Positions 7,505 to 15,866 of a DNA stretch of 64,000 nt are shown here, in pieces (position 1 is the first letter of the stretch; every line of letters begins with the position of its first letter). Source of the DNA: an uncultured Sterolibacteriaceae bacterium (lineage in GTDB: Bacteria > Pseudomonadota > Gammaproteobacteria > Burkholderiales > Rhodocyclaceae); the NCBI GenBank assembly GCA_937888595.1, contig CALARK010000011.1:1-64000 (forward strand), in the 5' to 3' direction. The notes beneath the pieces are model-generated. The model was not told the origin of the DNA. It saw nothing but the letters and a program-made list of their open reading frames with translations, and ran no database searches. The translations under genes and the position numbers were made by a program.

Positions 7505-9394
7505 CTACCCCTTCTCAAGCGCCGTGAGGATTTGCCACGCCTGTTCTTCGCTGGACTCGGTGTAGATGCTCGTCGTCTCAATGCTCTTGTGGCCAAAGAG
7601 CTTCTGAATGATCGAGGTCGGTACATCATCGAGGGCAAGCATGTTGCCGCGCGTATGCCTGATCCAGTGCGATGACGCGCGCGCGAAAGCCTTGGCCTCG
7701 TGCGCCCTGCCGGCGTCGCGCAGCGAGCGCGCCACGTCGTCAAACAGCCATTTCGTCAAACGGTAGATCGAATTGTAGGAAATCCCTTCCTTGCCGTCCA
7801 AGCGTGCCAGTAGGGGAGTTTCCGGTGGATTCTCCAGCGGATCGGGATGAAGGCCGCGCCCGGCAAGGTATTCGCCGATCAGAGCCATCGTCGCACCAGT
7901 GACCGGCACCGCGCGCCACGCGCCCCCTTTGCCGAGCACCTTGAGCATCCAGCGCACGCCGATCCCTGCCGGCGCTGGCATGGTGTAGAAGCGGCCGAGC
8001 TTAACGTCAGCCAGTTCCGCACCACGCATCCCCGTGGCCAGCGCGAAGGGCAGCAGAAACCGCAGGCGCTGAGTGTGCGCGTTGATCGGCTTGGCGTTCA
8101 AATGTGCGATCAGGTAATCCCATTGCGCGCGCGAGAACACGCGGGTCAATTCGAGGTGAACGTTCTCACTCGACTCAGGGGCAACTTTCTTGCCGACCTG
8201 CATCCACGGGTTGTAGCGGCAATACTGCACGCCGACCAACCACATGAATAGTGCGCCGATGACCGTAAGCGCATGCTTGATGCTTATCGGCGACAAAGGT
8301 CCGTCAAACGGTCGCCAGTCTGGGCTGAACCGGGGTATTTGACGCTTTGCGATCCAGTCCTTTTGCGGTATCCGATAGGGCCACTCGCCATCATCGACAC
8401 GGCCCAGGCTATAAAGCCAGTCGCGGTAATCCGAGCAGTCCTGCACGTTCAGGCTGGAAAGCGCCTTGCCTCGCTCAAGTATGGCCCACAACAGAAGACG
8501 CTCTGCCTCTTTTCGATAGACGCGCTCGGTGTTCTTGCTGGTGGCCTTGACGTCGAGCCATGCGTTGATCGCCTCGCGGTCATTGCTGGCGTCGATCTGC
8601 GGCACTGTGGGCATGCGATTGTCGGCTGCTGTGCCATCCAGTTCGGCCGGCACGCGCAAGCATTCGATTGGCACGATCCCCGTGCGCTGCTTACGGCCGG
8701 CAACCAGCGCCGTCGCCGGCAGGCTGCGGCTGGGAGTGGTCGCCGATGCGGGTAGCGCACCAAGAGACGATTCATAGCCGCCCAACCAGCGCACAATGCG
8801 CTGTGCGCCGCTGACGCCGAGCTTGGGCACGCCAGACCACCAGCGATAGCCCTTTGAGGCGATCCGTGCCATCAGGTCGCCTATCGTGTGGATTCCGCCA
8901 CCTATGAGACGATGCGCCACGCTTTTATCGAACCACGCCGACACAAGATCGGCCGGAACTGGCTCGGTCGCCACCAGCTTCTCAAGCCATAGCAGCGCAT
9001 CCAACTGGCGTTGCAGCAACCGCTGGCGCTGCGAAGCCTTTCTGTTCTGGGCAGCAGGGTAGGCGGCAAGATATTCCGCGATCAGTTCTTCTTCGCTGTA
9101 AAACCCGCTAGGGTCGTGTTCCGCACGGAAATCTTCGAGAGACGGCAGATTGCTCTCGGTTGCCGAGGCGCTGGTGAGACGCAGGCGCAGCAGCCGTGCC
9201 TCGCCATGCTTGACATGCCGCAGCGCCGCCTGGCGTAGCGAATCTCTCACCCATTGCAGAGTGCTCTTGGCCAGCCTCAGATCAAGGCCGGTTTCAAGAT
9301 ACCGATCCGCCAGCACGCGAATATCCAACCCTTCGAGCCAGCCACGGTAGAACGCGAAGTGGTTGAAACCGAGCTTGCGATCAATGACGCTCAT
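7505..9394 (-). CDS. tyrosine site-specific recombinase (long form, DUF3701-like N-terminus)
   Basis: 629 aa, much longer than the usual 300-400 aa integrase. The first 200 residues match the style of the DUF3701 extension seen in some large phage-integrase family proteins. A SAM-like core-binding region follows near residues 275-390. The catalytic half contains an Arg in ATGMRGAEL, HWIRHTRGN (the His-x-x-Arg pair) and LFGHKSIETTSIYT (second His and the nucleophilic Tyr). It could resolve plasmid multimers or integrate the element. No clear attachment-site core was found beside it. Confidence 0.9.
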   Translation of the reverse strand: MSVIDRKLGFNHFAFYRGWLEGLDIRVLADRYLETGLDLRLAKSTLQWVRDSLRQAALRHVKHGEARLLRLRLTSASATESNLPSLEDFRAEHDPSGFYSEEELIAEYLAAYPAAQNRKASQRQRLLQRQLDALLWLEKLVATEPVPADLVSAWFDKSVAHRLIGGGIHTIGDLMARIASKGYRWWSGVPKLGVSGAQRIVRWLGGYESSLGALPASATTPSRSLPATALVAGRKQRTGIVPIECLRVPAELDGTAADNRMPTVPQIDASNDREAINAWLDVKATSKNTERVYRKEAERLLLWAILERGKALSSLNVQDCSDYRDWLYSLGRVDDGEWPYRIPQKDWIAKRQIPRFSPDWRPFDGPLSPISIKHALTVIGALFMWLVGVQYCRYNPWMQVGKKVAPESSENVHLELTRVFSRAQWDYLIAHLNAKPINAHTQRLRFLLPFALATGMRGAELADVKLGRFYTMPAPAGIGVRWMLKVLGKGGAWRAVPVTGATMALIGEYLAGRGLHPDPLENPPETPLLARLDGKEGISYNSIYRLTKWLFDDVARSLRDAGRAHEAKAFARASSHWIRHTRGNMLALDDVPTSIIQKLFGHKSIETTSIYTESSEEQAWQILTALEKG

Positions 9395-9403
9395 GGCAGT
9401 TGA

Positions 9404-9673
9404 TTAGATGCTATCCGCGAGCTTCTTTGCTTTGTCTCGCCTCACGCCGCCCTTCGCCGTCGTTTGCTCTGGAACATGGGCTGCAAGCGCGGATGCGCTG
9501 TCAGCCAACGCGGCGGGAAGCGGCGCGCGCCCCCGCAGCGAGGCAAGGCCGATAGCGGCCAGCGTGCGGATGCGTTCCGCCCGATGACGCACCGGGATAC
9601 TCTCGATAGCCTCATAGAGTTCCTTGTGCGCTTCGGGAATGGTCAGCAACATCCGCAACGAGGGTTTTGTCAC
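9404..9673 (-). CDS. small ParM partner, putative centromere-binding or StbB-like protein
   Basis: 89 aa. Its start overlaps the parM stop by four bases, so the two are translated together. The sequence (MLLTIPEAHKELYEAIESIP, RAERIRTLAAIGLASL) is compatible with a ribbon-helix-helix N-terminus, followed by a flexible, Ala-rich, basic tail. Actin-type partition operons always pair the ATPase with such an adaptor, which is the main reason for the call. No family name can be given with confidence. Confidence 0.6.
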   Translation of the reverse strand: MTKPSLRMLLTIPEAHKELYEAIESIPVRHRAERIRTLAAIGLASLRGRAPLPAALADSASALAAHVPEQTTAKGGVRRDKAKKLADSI

Positions 9674-10650
9674 AGTGAGGCTCCCATGTGCCAGAACCCG
9701 CGAGCATTGGCCAACTCGGAGTGCTTGGCGGAAACAACGTCGATGTTATGGAAAGCGGCCTTGACTGCCGCCGCGAAGAAATCCGCCCCCCCGCCAACCA
9801 TCAGCACCTTGTCGATGGGCTTGTTGCGTTTGCGGAGCGACTGCTGGATGGACTCGACCACAACCGGGGCAACCTTGGCCGCTGCCGCCTCGATATAGGG
9901 CTTGATTTCGACTCGTTTGCCCAGAACCGTTACGGTCGGCTTTGCGGCGCGCAATGCGCCTTCCAGGTGCTCTTCGCCGATCTTCACGCCATAGTCGATA
10001 CCGATCAGCTTGGCCGCTTCCGCTAGCACCACGGAAGATGCCTCAAGGCTTGTGCTGGAAGATGTCTTATCGAGAATGTTATCGGCGATCACGACCCAAT
10101 CGACGGAGAAGAATCCGGGGTCAACGACAAGAACGTGCATATCGTCGAAGTCATCGCCCGTCTGGTCAGCGAAGTCGAGGAAGCCGCCGACAGGTTGCGG
10201 AACCACCTTGACGGTTTCTACAGTGACGGTGCGCTTGGGCGTCACCCGATGCTTGCCCTGCATTTGCTTGGCCAGCGCGATCCGCTTGTCCTCGTCAAGG
10301 TATTGAGACACGGGCAGGCCGGTAACGAGGGTGTTGACCGTATCGAACTCGGACAGGAGCAGCCCCGCGTGAAAGAGCGCCCTGTAGGACTGGCTTGCGG
10401 GGTAGTCGGCATGTAGCGACCGCGACCACATTGCCGCCTTGTCACTGGAGACGCCAGCGATGAACGGCTGTTCATCGACCAGCACATGCAGGTAGTCGAC
10501 GCTGGCGCTGCCATCTGCAAGATCGCCGAAACGATCTGCCGGCGCCGCACCAGCAGGCCGAATCAGCGTTGCGCATGCGCCGGCCGAGGGCTTGCCGTAT
10601 GCCACTTTGAGGTTGGAATAGCCGATGTCGATGCCGACGATGTTGTTCAC
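9670..10650 (-). CDS. parM: ParM/StbA-type actin-like plasmid segregation ATPase
   Basis: 326 aa, the normal length. Phosphate-1 motif near residue 5 (GIDIGYSNLKVAYG), phosphate-2 motif near 167 (VVDPGFFSVDWV) and adenosine motif near 290 (VLMVGGGADFF) are all visible. It would form ATP-dependent filaments that push sister plasmids apart, with the 89-aa partner binding the centromere. The region upstream of its start holds short repeats that could be the centromere and operator. This is a second partition system, in addition to ParA at 21.6 kb. Confidence 0.9.
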   Translation of the reverse strand: MNNIVGIDIGYSNLKVAYGKPSAGACATLIRPAGAAPADRFGDLADGSASVDYLHVLVDEQPFIAGVSSDKAAMWSRSLHADYPASQSYRALFHAGLLLSEFDTVNTLVTGLPVSQYLDEDKRIALAKQMQGKHRVTPKRTVTVETVKVVPQPVGGFLDFADQTGDDFDDMHVLVVDPGFFSVDWVVIADNILDKTSSSTSLEASSVVLAEAAKLIGIDYGVKIGEEHLEGALRAAKPTVTVLGKRVEIKPYIEAAAAKVAPVVVESIQQSLRKRNKPIDKVLMVGGGADFFAAAVKAAFHNIDVVSAKHSELANARGFWHMGASL

Positions 10651-10800
10651 GATGCGTCCCTTTCGAGTTGAGAGTGTGTTGGTCTATCGCCACTCAACTT
10701 CCAGTCCACTTTAACTGCGGAAGCGTGGCGACGCAACGAATGATATACCGCCAGTCGACTTTTAGGAGATAAAAAGATCATACTAAGGAACCTGCTGGAA
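10651..10800. promoter_or_regulatory. parM upstream region with short repeats (candidate centromere/operator)
   Basis: Related words occur here: CCACTCAACTT, CCAGTCCACTTTA, CCAGTCGACTTTTA, and on the other strand CTCTCAACTCG. They lie directly upstream of parM, where type II partition centromeres usually sit. Assignment by position and repetition only. The stretch near 10742-10775 also shows a weak likeness to the transfer boxes (ACCG, then CTTTTAG). Confidence 0.45.
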
Positions 10801-10840
10801 AATATAGATGCTAATATGAACCCAGCGGCGGAAAGGACTT

Positions 10841-11035
10841 CCGGTTTTCCACCTGACTCCTGTGGGAAAGCAGTTGGTGTCCCACAAGGGAGAACCGGAA
10901 TGTCGTCGTTAAGAAGCAAACGCGGTAAGCATGTGGAAAAGCAGTCGGTTTTCCACATGAAATTTGCGGCAAAGCAGGAACCAATGAATAGCGGTCGCCG
11001 GCCATGTGGAAAAGCGGTCGGTTTGCCTCATCAGT
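10841..11035. other. oriT: candidate origin of transfer (oriT): dyads with ~72-bp period
   Basis: Three related units begin at 10861, 10932 and 11005 (spacing 71 and 73). The second is a perfect 11-bp stem, CATGTGGAAAA / TTTTCCACATG, with an 8-base loop. The first is a 7-bp stem, TGTGGGA / TCCCACA. The third keeps the left arm only. CCGGTT (10841) and AACCGG (10893) form a further outer pairing. The array ends 23 bases before a MobI-like gene. In SXT and IncC elements the oriT adjoins mobI, so this is the best oriT candidate. The nick site cannot be placed from sequence alone. Confidence 0.6.
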
Positions 11036-11057
11036 AAAAAGAGGGAATCTGGTCAGT

Positions 11058-11504
11058 ATGGCGAAGCAGAAAATCAGGACAGCCGAAGAGGCGATATGGG
11101 CGCTCGAAGCCTACTCGGAACACGTGTACGAGATGGCGGTAGGGATCGCTGATCGGTATTGGGACTTCATCTACGAGCGCAACCCGAAACTGGAGTGGGA
11201 TCAGCGCAGCCGGCTATTCCTGCGGTGCCGCAAAACCGGCAACTCGGTTCAGATCGAGTGGTACGAGACACGCTGGGTGGGGGCGAAGAAGAACGGCACG
11301 CGAAAGGCGATCCGCACCTACATCAGTAAGCCGAAGGCGGGGTTTTCGTACTCGACGGCGAAGCTGCTGGCGCTAGCGCAGGAATGGGAATCCGACCTCG
11401 TGCTGGAAACGGAAGCCAGGCTGGCGGAATGCCGGCGTGAGGCGCATGCGATCACGCGCGCGATCTACGCACTGCGGCCCTTGCTGAACAAAGACCCGGT
11501 GTAG
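11058..11504 (+). CDS. mobI: MobI-like conjugative transfer protein
   Basis: 148 aa from the ATG preceded by GAGGGAA. It shows features I associate with MobI of SXT and IncC elements: ADRYWDF near residue 27, an IEWYE block near residue 70, YISKPKAGFSYS, and a C-terminal AQEWESDLVLETEARLAECRREA helix. MobI is an auxiliary factor needed together with the MOBH relaxase TraI for processing at oriT. Its place right after the dyad array and the presence of a MOBH traI at 50.4 kb fit this role. Name based on recognition, not on a search. Confidence 0.7.
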   Translation: MAKQKIRTAEEAIWALEAYSEHVYEMAVGIADRYWDFIYERNPKLEWDQRSRLFLRCRKTGNSVQIEWYETRWVGAKKNGTRKAIRTYISKPKAGFSYSTAKLLALAQEWESDLVLETEARLAECRREAHAITRAIYALRPLLNKDPV

Positions 11505-11531
11505 CAGTTCAACCTTTCTCTGGAGGGATCA

Positions 11532-12212
11532 ATGCAGCACTTGGACAAATTTCAGGCTGTGGTGACACTGAACGGGAGCGTCGCCTTCTATGAGCATTGC
11601 AGCGGCGTTCCCCGCGTGTGGGGCAAGGCTGACGATCATCTGTCCGATCTGGAAGTGATGCAGGGACTTCTGCGCGCGGCCGAATGCACGCCCATCCCGC
11701 AGTGCCTCATCAACATATCGCTCGCCTCGACTCTTGGGTATCGTGGCCAGAGGCTACTGCACATGATCCGCGACCTACAGGGCGGCGAGCGCGGAGTGAT
11801 CGGCTTGGAGATAACCGAACACGGCGTCCACCTGGGCCATACTGCCGACGTGGGGCGCTTCATCAGGCTGGCGAGGGATCAGGGGCTTGCGGTTGCCCTG
11901 GACGGTGTGGAATCCGATCATCCATTCAGCCATCATTCATTCGCATGGCGCGCAGGAATCACGCATGTCAAGATCAGGGCTTCCGAGGAAGACTTCGCCC
12001 AACTGGCTGGTGATTTCCGTGACCGAGGCATCAAAGTCATTGCAAAGCACGTCGAGCATCGTGACCAGCTAATGCGCGCGCGCCAGTCGGCAGACTACCT
12101 CCAAGGATTTCTGATCGCCAGACCGCGACCACTGCCTGTCTCTGAGCGCGCCCAACCCGATCCGGCTGCGGGGAAGATCGTTCCCATGCCAGGTCAAGAC
12201 GCAACGACGTAG
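11532..12212 (+). CDS. degenerate EAL-domain protein
   Basis: 226 aa, single domain, with no membrane segment. The fold signature of EAL phosphodiesterases is present in order: NISLAST, GLEITEHG, VALDGVES, HVKIRA, IAKHVEHRDQL, QGFLIARP. Several metal and catalytic residues are missing: the EAL word itself is absent, the DDFGTG position reads DGVES, and the AEGVE position reads AKHVE. It is therefore probably not an active c-di-GMP phosphodiesterase and may be a ligand-binding or protein-binding regulator. A second EAL-like gene is at 29.6 kb. Start after GGAGGGATCA. Confidence 0.8.
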   Translation: MQHLDKFQAVVTLNGSVAFYEHCSGVPRVWGKADDHLSDLEVMQGLLRAAECTPIPQCLINISLASTLGYRGQRLLHMIRDLQGGERGVIGLEITEHGVHLGHTADVGRFIRLARDQGLAVALDGVESDHPFSHHSFAWRAGITHVKIRASEEDFAQLAGDFRDRGIKVIAKHVEHRDQLMRARQSADYLQGFLIARPRPLPVSERAQPDPAAGKIVPMPGQDATT

Positions 12213-12256
12213 GCGCATTCGAGAAACGAACACCCACAACCACACGGAGCAAACAC

Positions 12257-12475
12257 ATGAAAAAACCTGTCATCGACGGAAATTGGGTCAAGGCGAAGCG
12301 CGCAAAGCTCGGCATGAACCAGAGCGAATTCTGGTCCGAACTCGGCGTCACTCAAAGCGGCGGCTCGCGCTACGAAAGCGGCCGGGCGATACCTACGCCT
12401 GTCCGGAAGCTGGTCTTTCTGCGCTACGTGGAAGGGCTGACGCCAAAGCAACTCGCCGCCCTGCGGAAAGCCTGA
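12257..12475 (+). CDS. small XRE-family helix-turn-helix protein
   Basis: 72 aa. The helix-turn-helix is MNQSEFWSELGVTQSGGSRYESGR, continued by IPTPVRKLVFLRYVEG, a compact family frequent on proteobacterial plasmids. It probably acts as a DNA-binding regulator; the target is unknown. It ends three bases before the nuclease gene. Confidence 0.8.
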   Translation: MKKPVIDGNWVKAKRAKLGMNQSEFWSELGVTQSGGSRYESGRAIPTPVRKLVFLRYVEGLTPKQLAALRKA

Positions 12476-12478
12476 CCC

Positions 12479-12961
12479 ATGCCGGCCACCAAAAGGCTCG
12501 TATGGGCCTTTCTTGGCCTCTCTGTTGCGTTTTCTGGTGTCGCCGCAGGGGAAACCCTCACCGGCCGCATTGTCGGCGTTCTGGACGGCGATACCGTCAT
12601 CCTGCTCGACGGCCGGAAGCAACACCGCATCCGCCTGGCCGAAATCGACGCGCCGGAGAAAACGCAGGCGTTTGGCCAGCGCTCGAAAGAATCACTTGCG
12701 GAACTCGTCTACGGCCGCGAGGCTACGGCCGCATGCCCGACCGTGGATCGCTACGGCAGATCGGTATGCAGAATCACCGTGGCAGGCGTCGACGTCAATC
12801 TCCAGCAAGTGCGCCGAGGCATGGCGTGGGCCTATGACCGCTACGCTGCCGATCCGCGTATATTTGAGGCGCAGCGCGAGGCCCGCGCGGATCGGCGTGG
12901 CCTGTGGATCGAAGCTGGAGCAATCCCGCCATGGGAATACCGGAAACAGCCGGCGCGCTAA
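12479..12961 (+). CDS. nuc: secreted thermonuclease (staphylococcal nuclease homologue)
   Basis: 160 aa. An N-terminal signal peptide (FLGLSVAFSGVAAG) is followed by the SNase core: VLDGDTVILL, RIRLAEIDAPE, the DRYGR turn and WAYDRYAADPR, ending with RRGLW and an extra W. These supply the metal-binding Asp residues and the catalytic Arg/Glu of the family. It would cleave DNA or RNA in the periplasm or outside the cell. Its stop overlaps the end of the convergent YkgJ-like gene. Confidence 0.9.
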   Translation: MPATKRLVWAFLGLSVAFSGVAAGETLTGRIVGVLDGDTVILLDGRKQHRIRLAEIDAPEKTQAFGQRSKESLAELVYGREATAACPTVDRYGRSVCRITVAGVDVNLQQVRRGMAWAYDRYAADPRIFEAQREARADRRGLWIEAGAIPPWEYRKQPAR

Positions 12962-13602
12962 ATCTCGGTGGTGGTGTCAACCACGGTGATGAAGGTCTTC
13001 TGGCCTTGATTCCAGCGGTCGCGGCAACCGGGATCGGACAGCGCCTCAAGTAGCGCCCTGTTCATCTCGTAGCGCGTTATGTCGTAACCACTGGCCCGCA
13101 ATTTCCGGGTCATTTGCAGGATATACCTTGCAGAATTCGCCATCCGTTGAGCGGAAATGATGTTCTGCATGGGTGACGCGGTATCGTAAAACGTGACCTT
13201 GCAAGAGACGCCATCCAGCGAGTGGTGCTGCCGGCACGCGGACGGGCGAACGCTGTAGGCGCTGCACAACCCATTCTGGAGAAGAGCGCAAGCGATGTTG
13301 GTGGCGATGTGCTCATCCACGCTCATGCTCTCGATTCGCTCGACGTTGGCCAACAAGGCGCGACGTATCTGCCCCTGGGCGTCTTCGGCAAGCGTCCGAA
13401 TGTAATCCGCCAGCGCGAAGACCTCATGCGGATAGACGTAAACGTGATAATGGCAGCAGTAACTACAGCCCTGAGCGCAGGCGAGCTTTTCTGGAGCCGA
13501 CGCCAGGGCGGCGTCCATCCCTGACAGCAGTGCGGACGCAAGCGAAGTCTGGCTCTGCGCCTTGCGTTGCTCGAAAGTGCCACGCTGTTTAGCTTGTCCC
13601 AT
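12958..13602 (-). CDS. YkgJ-family cysteine cluster protein
   Basis: 214 aa from the ATG beginning MGQAKQRG; an upstream in-frame start would run further into the previous gene. Eight Cys are arranged as CAQGCSYCC, then CALL...LCSAY..RPSACRQHHS...C. This is the metal-cluster pattern of the YkgJ/zinc- or iron-chelating family, with an HVYVYPHEV strand after the first pair. Biochemical role unknown. Overlaps the upstream gene by 14 bases (translational coupling). Confidence 0.8.
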   Translation of the reverse strand: MGQAKQRGTFEQRKAQSQTSLASALLSGMDAALASAPEKLACAQGCSYCCHYHVYVYPHEVFALADYIRTLAEDAQGQIRRALLANVERIESMSVDEHIATNIACALLQNGLCSAYSVRPSACRQHHSLDGVSCKVTFYDTASPMQNIISAQRMANSARYILQMTRKLRASGYDITRYEMNRALLEALSDPGCRDRWNQGQKTFITVVDTTTEI

Positions 13603-13987
13603 GCAACCCACGCGAACCCGCAACCTCTGCGACAACCTCCATGAATTCGGCCAACTCGACCTCTGTCAGACCATTCATGGAGATGCTGTTGGACAAGTCT
13701 GTGATTTCGACTACCGTGAAGCCGATGGCGATCCAGTCCTTCTCGCTTGGCGTCACGCCTTCGCGCCATGGCCAGTCGATCTGCGGGCATTGCCAGGCAT
13801 CGCTGGCGAAGAATCTCCCGACCATGCTGGCACTATCCGGCCGAGAGAAATCCATGAGCCACCTGAACCCGTCACCAAACTCCGCTACGAACCTGATGGC
13901 CGTCAGATCGGGATATTTACGGGGAGCGACCGGCGCCTGCCATCCGGGAATAAGCGCCTGGTGCAGCCTGTGGGTGTCGGTTGTCAT
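13589..13987 (-). CDS. hypothetical protein, 132 aa
   Basis: Soluble, Trp/Phe-rich (FGDGFRWLMDF, DWPWREG), acidic C-terminal half (GLTEVELAEFMEVVAEVAG). Family not recognised. Its end overlaps the start of the YkgJ-like gene, so the two probably act together or are at least co-translated. Confidence 0.6.
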   Translation of the reverse strand: MTTDTHRLHQALIPGWQAPVAPRKYPDLTAIRFVAEFGDGFRWLMDFSRPDSASMVGRFFASDAWQCPQIDWPWREGVTPSEKDWIAIGFTVVEITDLSNSISMNGLTEVELAEFMEVVAEVAGSRGLHGTS

Positions 13988-14020
13988 ATCGATTACGCCT
14001 CCGGAGAGAATCAGCCTGCG

Positions 14021-14377
14021 CTATTTGACGACTCGCAGGCCAGTGATGCCGAACACGGCGATCTGCTTCCCTATGTCGAACATCACCACGACCACCGAAC
14101 CTTTGCACGCCCTTGAGGCGTCAACCGCACGGGAAAGCGAGGCAAAGCGTAACGCCAACTCAGGTGTTTTCGCCCAGACCCTGCGGATCGCTATCGCGGT
14201 ATCCGAGAACTCGGCCAGAAACTCGTCAGTCTGCTCAAGGTGCACCGCATACCCGAGGTATTCCGAACTCTCAGGCAACTCGAACTCGTTGCGCAAGTCT
14301 GCGACTGACCATTCTTTCAGCCCCATGGCGGCGGCTATTCGTTGGTCGCGGTTTCCGCGTTTTCTGGCTTGTCCCAT
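14021..14377 (-). CDS. hypothetical protein, 118 aa (MGQARKRG start)
   Basis: Begins MGQARKRGNRDQRI, the same N-terminal style as the YkgJ-like protein MGQAKQRG. The remainder is an alpha/beta mixture ending VVVVMFDIGKQIAVFGITGLRVVK. Function not recognised. The start lies six bases after the stop of the small gene upstream. Confidence 0.6.
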   Translation of the reverse strand: MGQARKRGNRDQRIAAAMGLKEWSVADLRNEFELPESSEYLGYAVHLEQTDEFLAEFSDTAIAIRRVWAKTPELALRFASLSRAVDASRACKGSVVVVMFDIGKQIAVFGITGLRVVK

Positions 14378-14383
14378 TGCTAT

Positions 14384-14590
14384 CTAGGCGGTCGCGTTTC
14401 GGTCATGCCCGACCGTTCCGTAGACGATCTGCCGTGTCTTCCGGTCGAGCCAGGCGTCTCCAGCGAAATCATCCCCGTGAGCAACGCGCATATCGTGGTC
14501 GGGTGCCCTGACAAACCGCACCGACTCTCTGGAGCCATCCAGAGCCTTGTCATCCTCTCCAGACACGTTATGGCTGCGGCATCTGTGCAT
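14384..14590 (-). CDS. small hypothetical protein, 68 aa
   Basis: An open frame that fills the space between its neighbours in the minus-strand run. The C-terminal half (GDDFAGDAWLDRKTRQIVYGTVG) looks protein-like; the N-terminal half is less convincing and there is no clear ribosome binding site. Tentative. Confidence 0.4.
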   Translation of the reverse strand: MHRCRSHNVSGEDDKALDGSRESVRFVRAPDHDMRVAHGDDFAGDAWLDRKTRQIVYGTVGHDRNATA

Positions 14591-14633
14591 CCTCGATCCT
14601 CTCGTCGCTCAAGCTGGCAGGGCGTGACGCCAT

Positions 14634-14813
14634 TTAACTCTGCGTTGCCCGATACTTTCGGAGCAATTCCTCAATCTGGACGATGTTACCAGCCGCTGTA
14701 AGCACGGCATGGGTATCGCCTTGCCTGATCGCCTCGGCATGCACGCGGCGAGCGTCGGCCAACTGGCCGTGAAGCTGCTGAACAACGGCTTTGTCCTGCT
14801 CTGCGGTTCCCAT
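14634..14813 (-). CDS. small hypothetical protein, 59 aa
   Basis: Start chosen at MGTAEQDKAVV, preceded by AAAGAGGCCATCC. The longer in-frame version would overlap the CxxC protein. Nearly all helical (VVQQLHGQLADARRVHAEAI, IVQIEELLRKYR). Unknown function. Confidence 0.6.
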   Translation of the reverse strand: MGTAEQDKAVVQQLHGQLADARRVHAEAIRQGDTHAVLTAAGNIVQIEELLRKYRATQS

Positions 14814-14824
14814 GGATGGCCTCT

Positions 14825-15067
14825 TTAATCCGAAATCTGCTGCATCAATCGATAGTGATAGCCGCGACCGCTGCACATGACGCATTCAACGCGCTGGCCG
14901 TCGATCCGCTTCCATCCGGCTCCGTTGCAGTAGGAGCAATCCGGGGTTTCCGACCACTCGTATGACGTGCTTCCACACACCTTGCATCCATCACCGCTGT
15001 TCGGCGTTTTGCAGGAAGCGCATCTACAGAGGACTTGCGAATCAATCAGGCCGGCGTCGATGAGCAT
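14825..15067 (-). CDS. small zinc-ribbon protein with DnaJ-like CxxCxGxG motifs
   Basis: 80 aa with four cysteine pairs: CRCASC, CKVCG, CSYCNGAG and CVMCSGRG. The last two match the CxxCxGxG repeats of DnaJ zinc fingers, and the first two could form a ribbon. No J domain or other part of a chaperone is present. Probably a structural zinc protein of unknown role. Confidence 0.7.
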   Translation of the reverse strand: MLIDAGLIDSQVLCRCASCKTPNSGDGCKVCGSTSYEWSETPDCSYCNGAGWKRIDGQRVECVMCSGRGYHYRLMQQISD

Positions 15068-15089
15068 GGCTTCTGTACTGTGGCGGCTC

Positions 15090-15311
15090 TCACGTTATAC
15101 CGCGCTCGCGGTGGGCATCCTCAAGTGCCTGAGCGGCAACCAAGGCGCTCGAAAACGGGCCTACGTAACGGACTCCAGCCGCAATTCCTTTCGCATTAGG
15201 ACTGCCGACCCACGGATAGCCTGGACGATCCATGTCTCTGGAGATGAGGCCAAACTCCGGATGAATCCAAGTGGCTCCGGGTCTTGTCCAACCGGGTGGC
15301 ATGCAATTCAT
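15090..15311 (-). CDS. hypothetical protein, 73 aa
   Basis: Starts MNCMPPGWTRPGATWIHPEFG; a second Met is three residues in. GGAAGGAAT lies upstream. It has Trp/Pro/Gly-rich character and a C-terminal helix (SSALVAAQALEDAHRER), in the style of small phage proteins. Not recognised. Confidence 0.55.
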   Translation of the reverse strand: MNCMPPGWTRPGATWIHPEFGLISRDMDRPGYPWVGSPNAKGIAAGVRYVGPFSSALVAAQALEDAHRERGIT

Positions 15312-15314
15312 GGT

Positions 15315-15635
15315 TCAGTCATATTCCTTCCTGCTAGCATCAAGTATTACCCGAGTGCGCATACCCTCACTGGCGTCTGGCCAGCGTGGGCCAATGACGA
15401 ACCACAGCCCAACCGCAAGCACAACGTAGACCACCGTGAGACGCAGCAGGAAAGTTGCGCCCTCCAAATGCCCCATCACTTCCGGAATGAAAGCAAAACA
15501 TCCGAACAGCAGTAGCGCTGGAATGATGAGAACCCAAGGAAGGACTCGGCGGGCTTCGAGCCAGAACGTAGCCATGTAGCGCACCTGAAATTCATCAGGC
15601 GTCTTGCGTTTGGCGACGGGGAATTTGATTAGCAT
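15315..15635 (-). CDS. membrane protein, 106 aa
   Basis: Two hydrophobic segments, about residues 31-52 (VLPWVLIIPALLLFGCFAFI) and 62-83 (FLLRLTVVYVVLAVGLWFVIG), with basic termini. Not recognised. Part of the same minus-strand run. Confidence 0.65.
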   Translation of the reverse strand: MLIKFPVAKRKTPDEFQVRYMATFWLEARRVLPWVLIIPALLLFGCFAFIPEVMGHLEGATFLLRLTVVYVVLAVGLWFVIGPRWPDASEGMRTRVILDASRKEYD

Positions 15636-15643
15636 TTCTCTGA

Positions 15644-15859
15644 TTAGTGCTGCTTATCCGGTTTGGTTGCAAAGAATCGATAGACAAAAACGATCATACC
15701 CGCCACCCCCGCGAGAAGCCCAAGCGCATCGACACCAATGGGCCAATCGAACATCCTGCGAGCAATTCCAATACTCCACATGGCGCACAATCCTTGCAGG
15801 GGAGGCAGGAGAATTTCGCCGTTTGAGTACCAGCGCGGTTGTGGATTGCTGATCGTCAT
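15644..15859 (-). CDS. membrane protein, 71 aa
   Basis: Start at MTISNPQPRWYSNG, preceded by AGGAACATC. One to two hydrophobic segments (PLQGLCAMWSIGIA, GLLAGVAGMIVFVYRFF). Eight bases upstream of the 106-aa membrane protein, so probably co-expressed with it. Confidence 0.6.
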   Translation of the reverse strand: MTISNPQPRWYSNGEILLPPLQGLCAMWSIGIARRMFDWPIGVDALGLLAGVAGMIVFVYRFFATKPDKQH

Positions 15860-15866
15860 GATGTTC

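Noticed and set aside
7505..9394. Attachment site next to the recombinase
   Set aside because: No tRNA end or convincing core/arm repeat could be found in the flanks; the nearby hairpins are terminators.
10816..11037. Open frame running through the candidate oriT dyads, with repeated CGKAVG-like words
   Set aside because: The apparent peptide repeats simply mirror the DNA repeats. There is no ribosome binding site, and the next gene uses its own strong start. Treated as non-coding.
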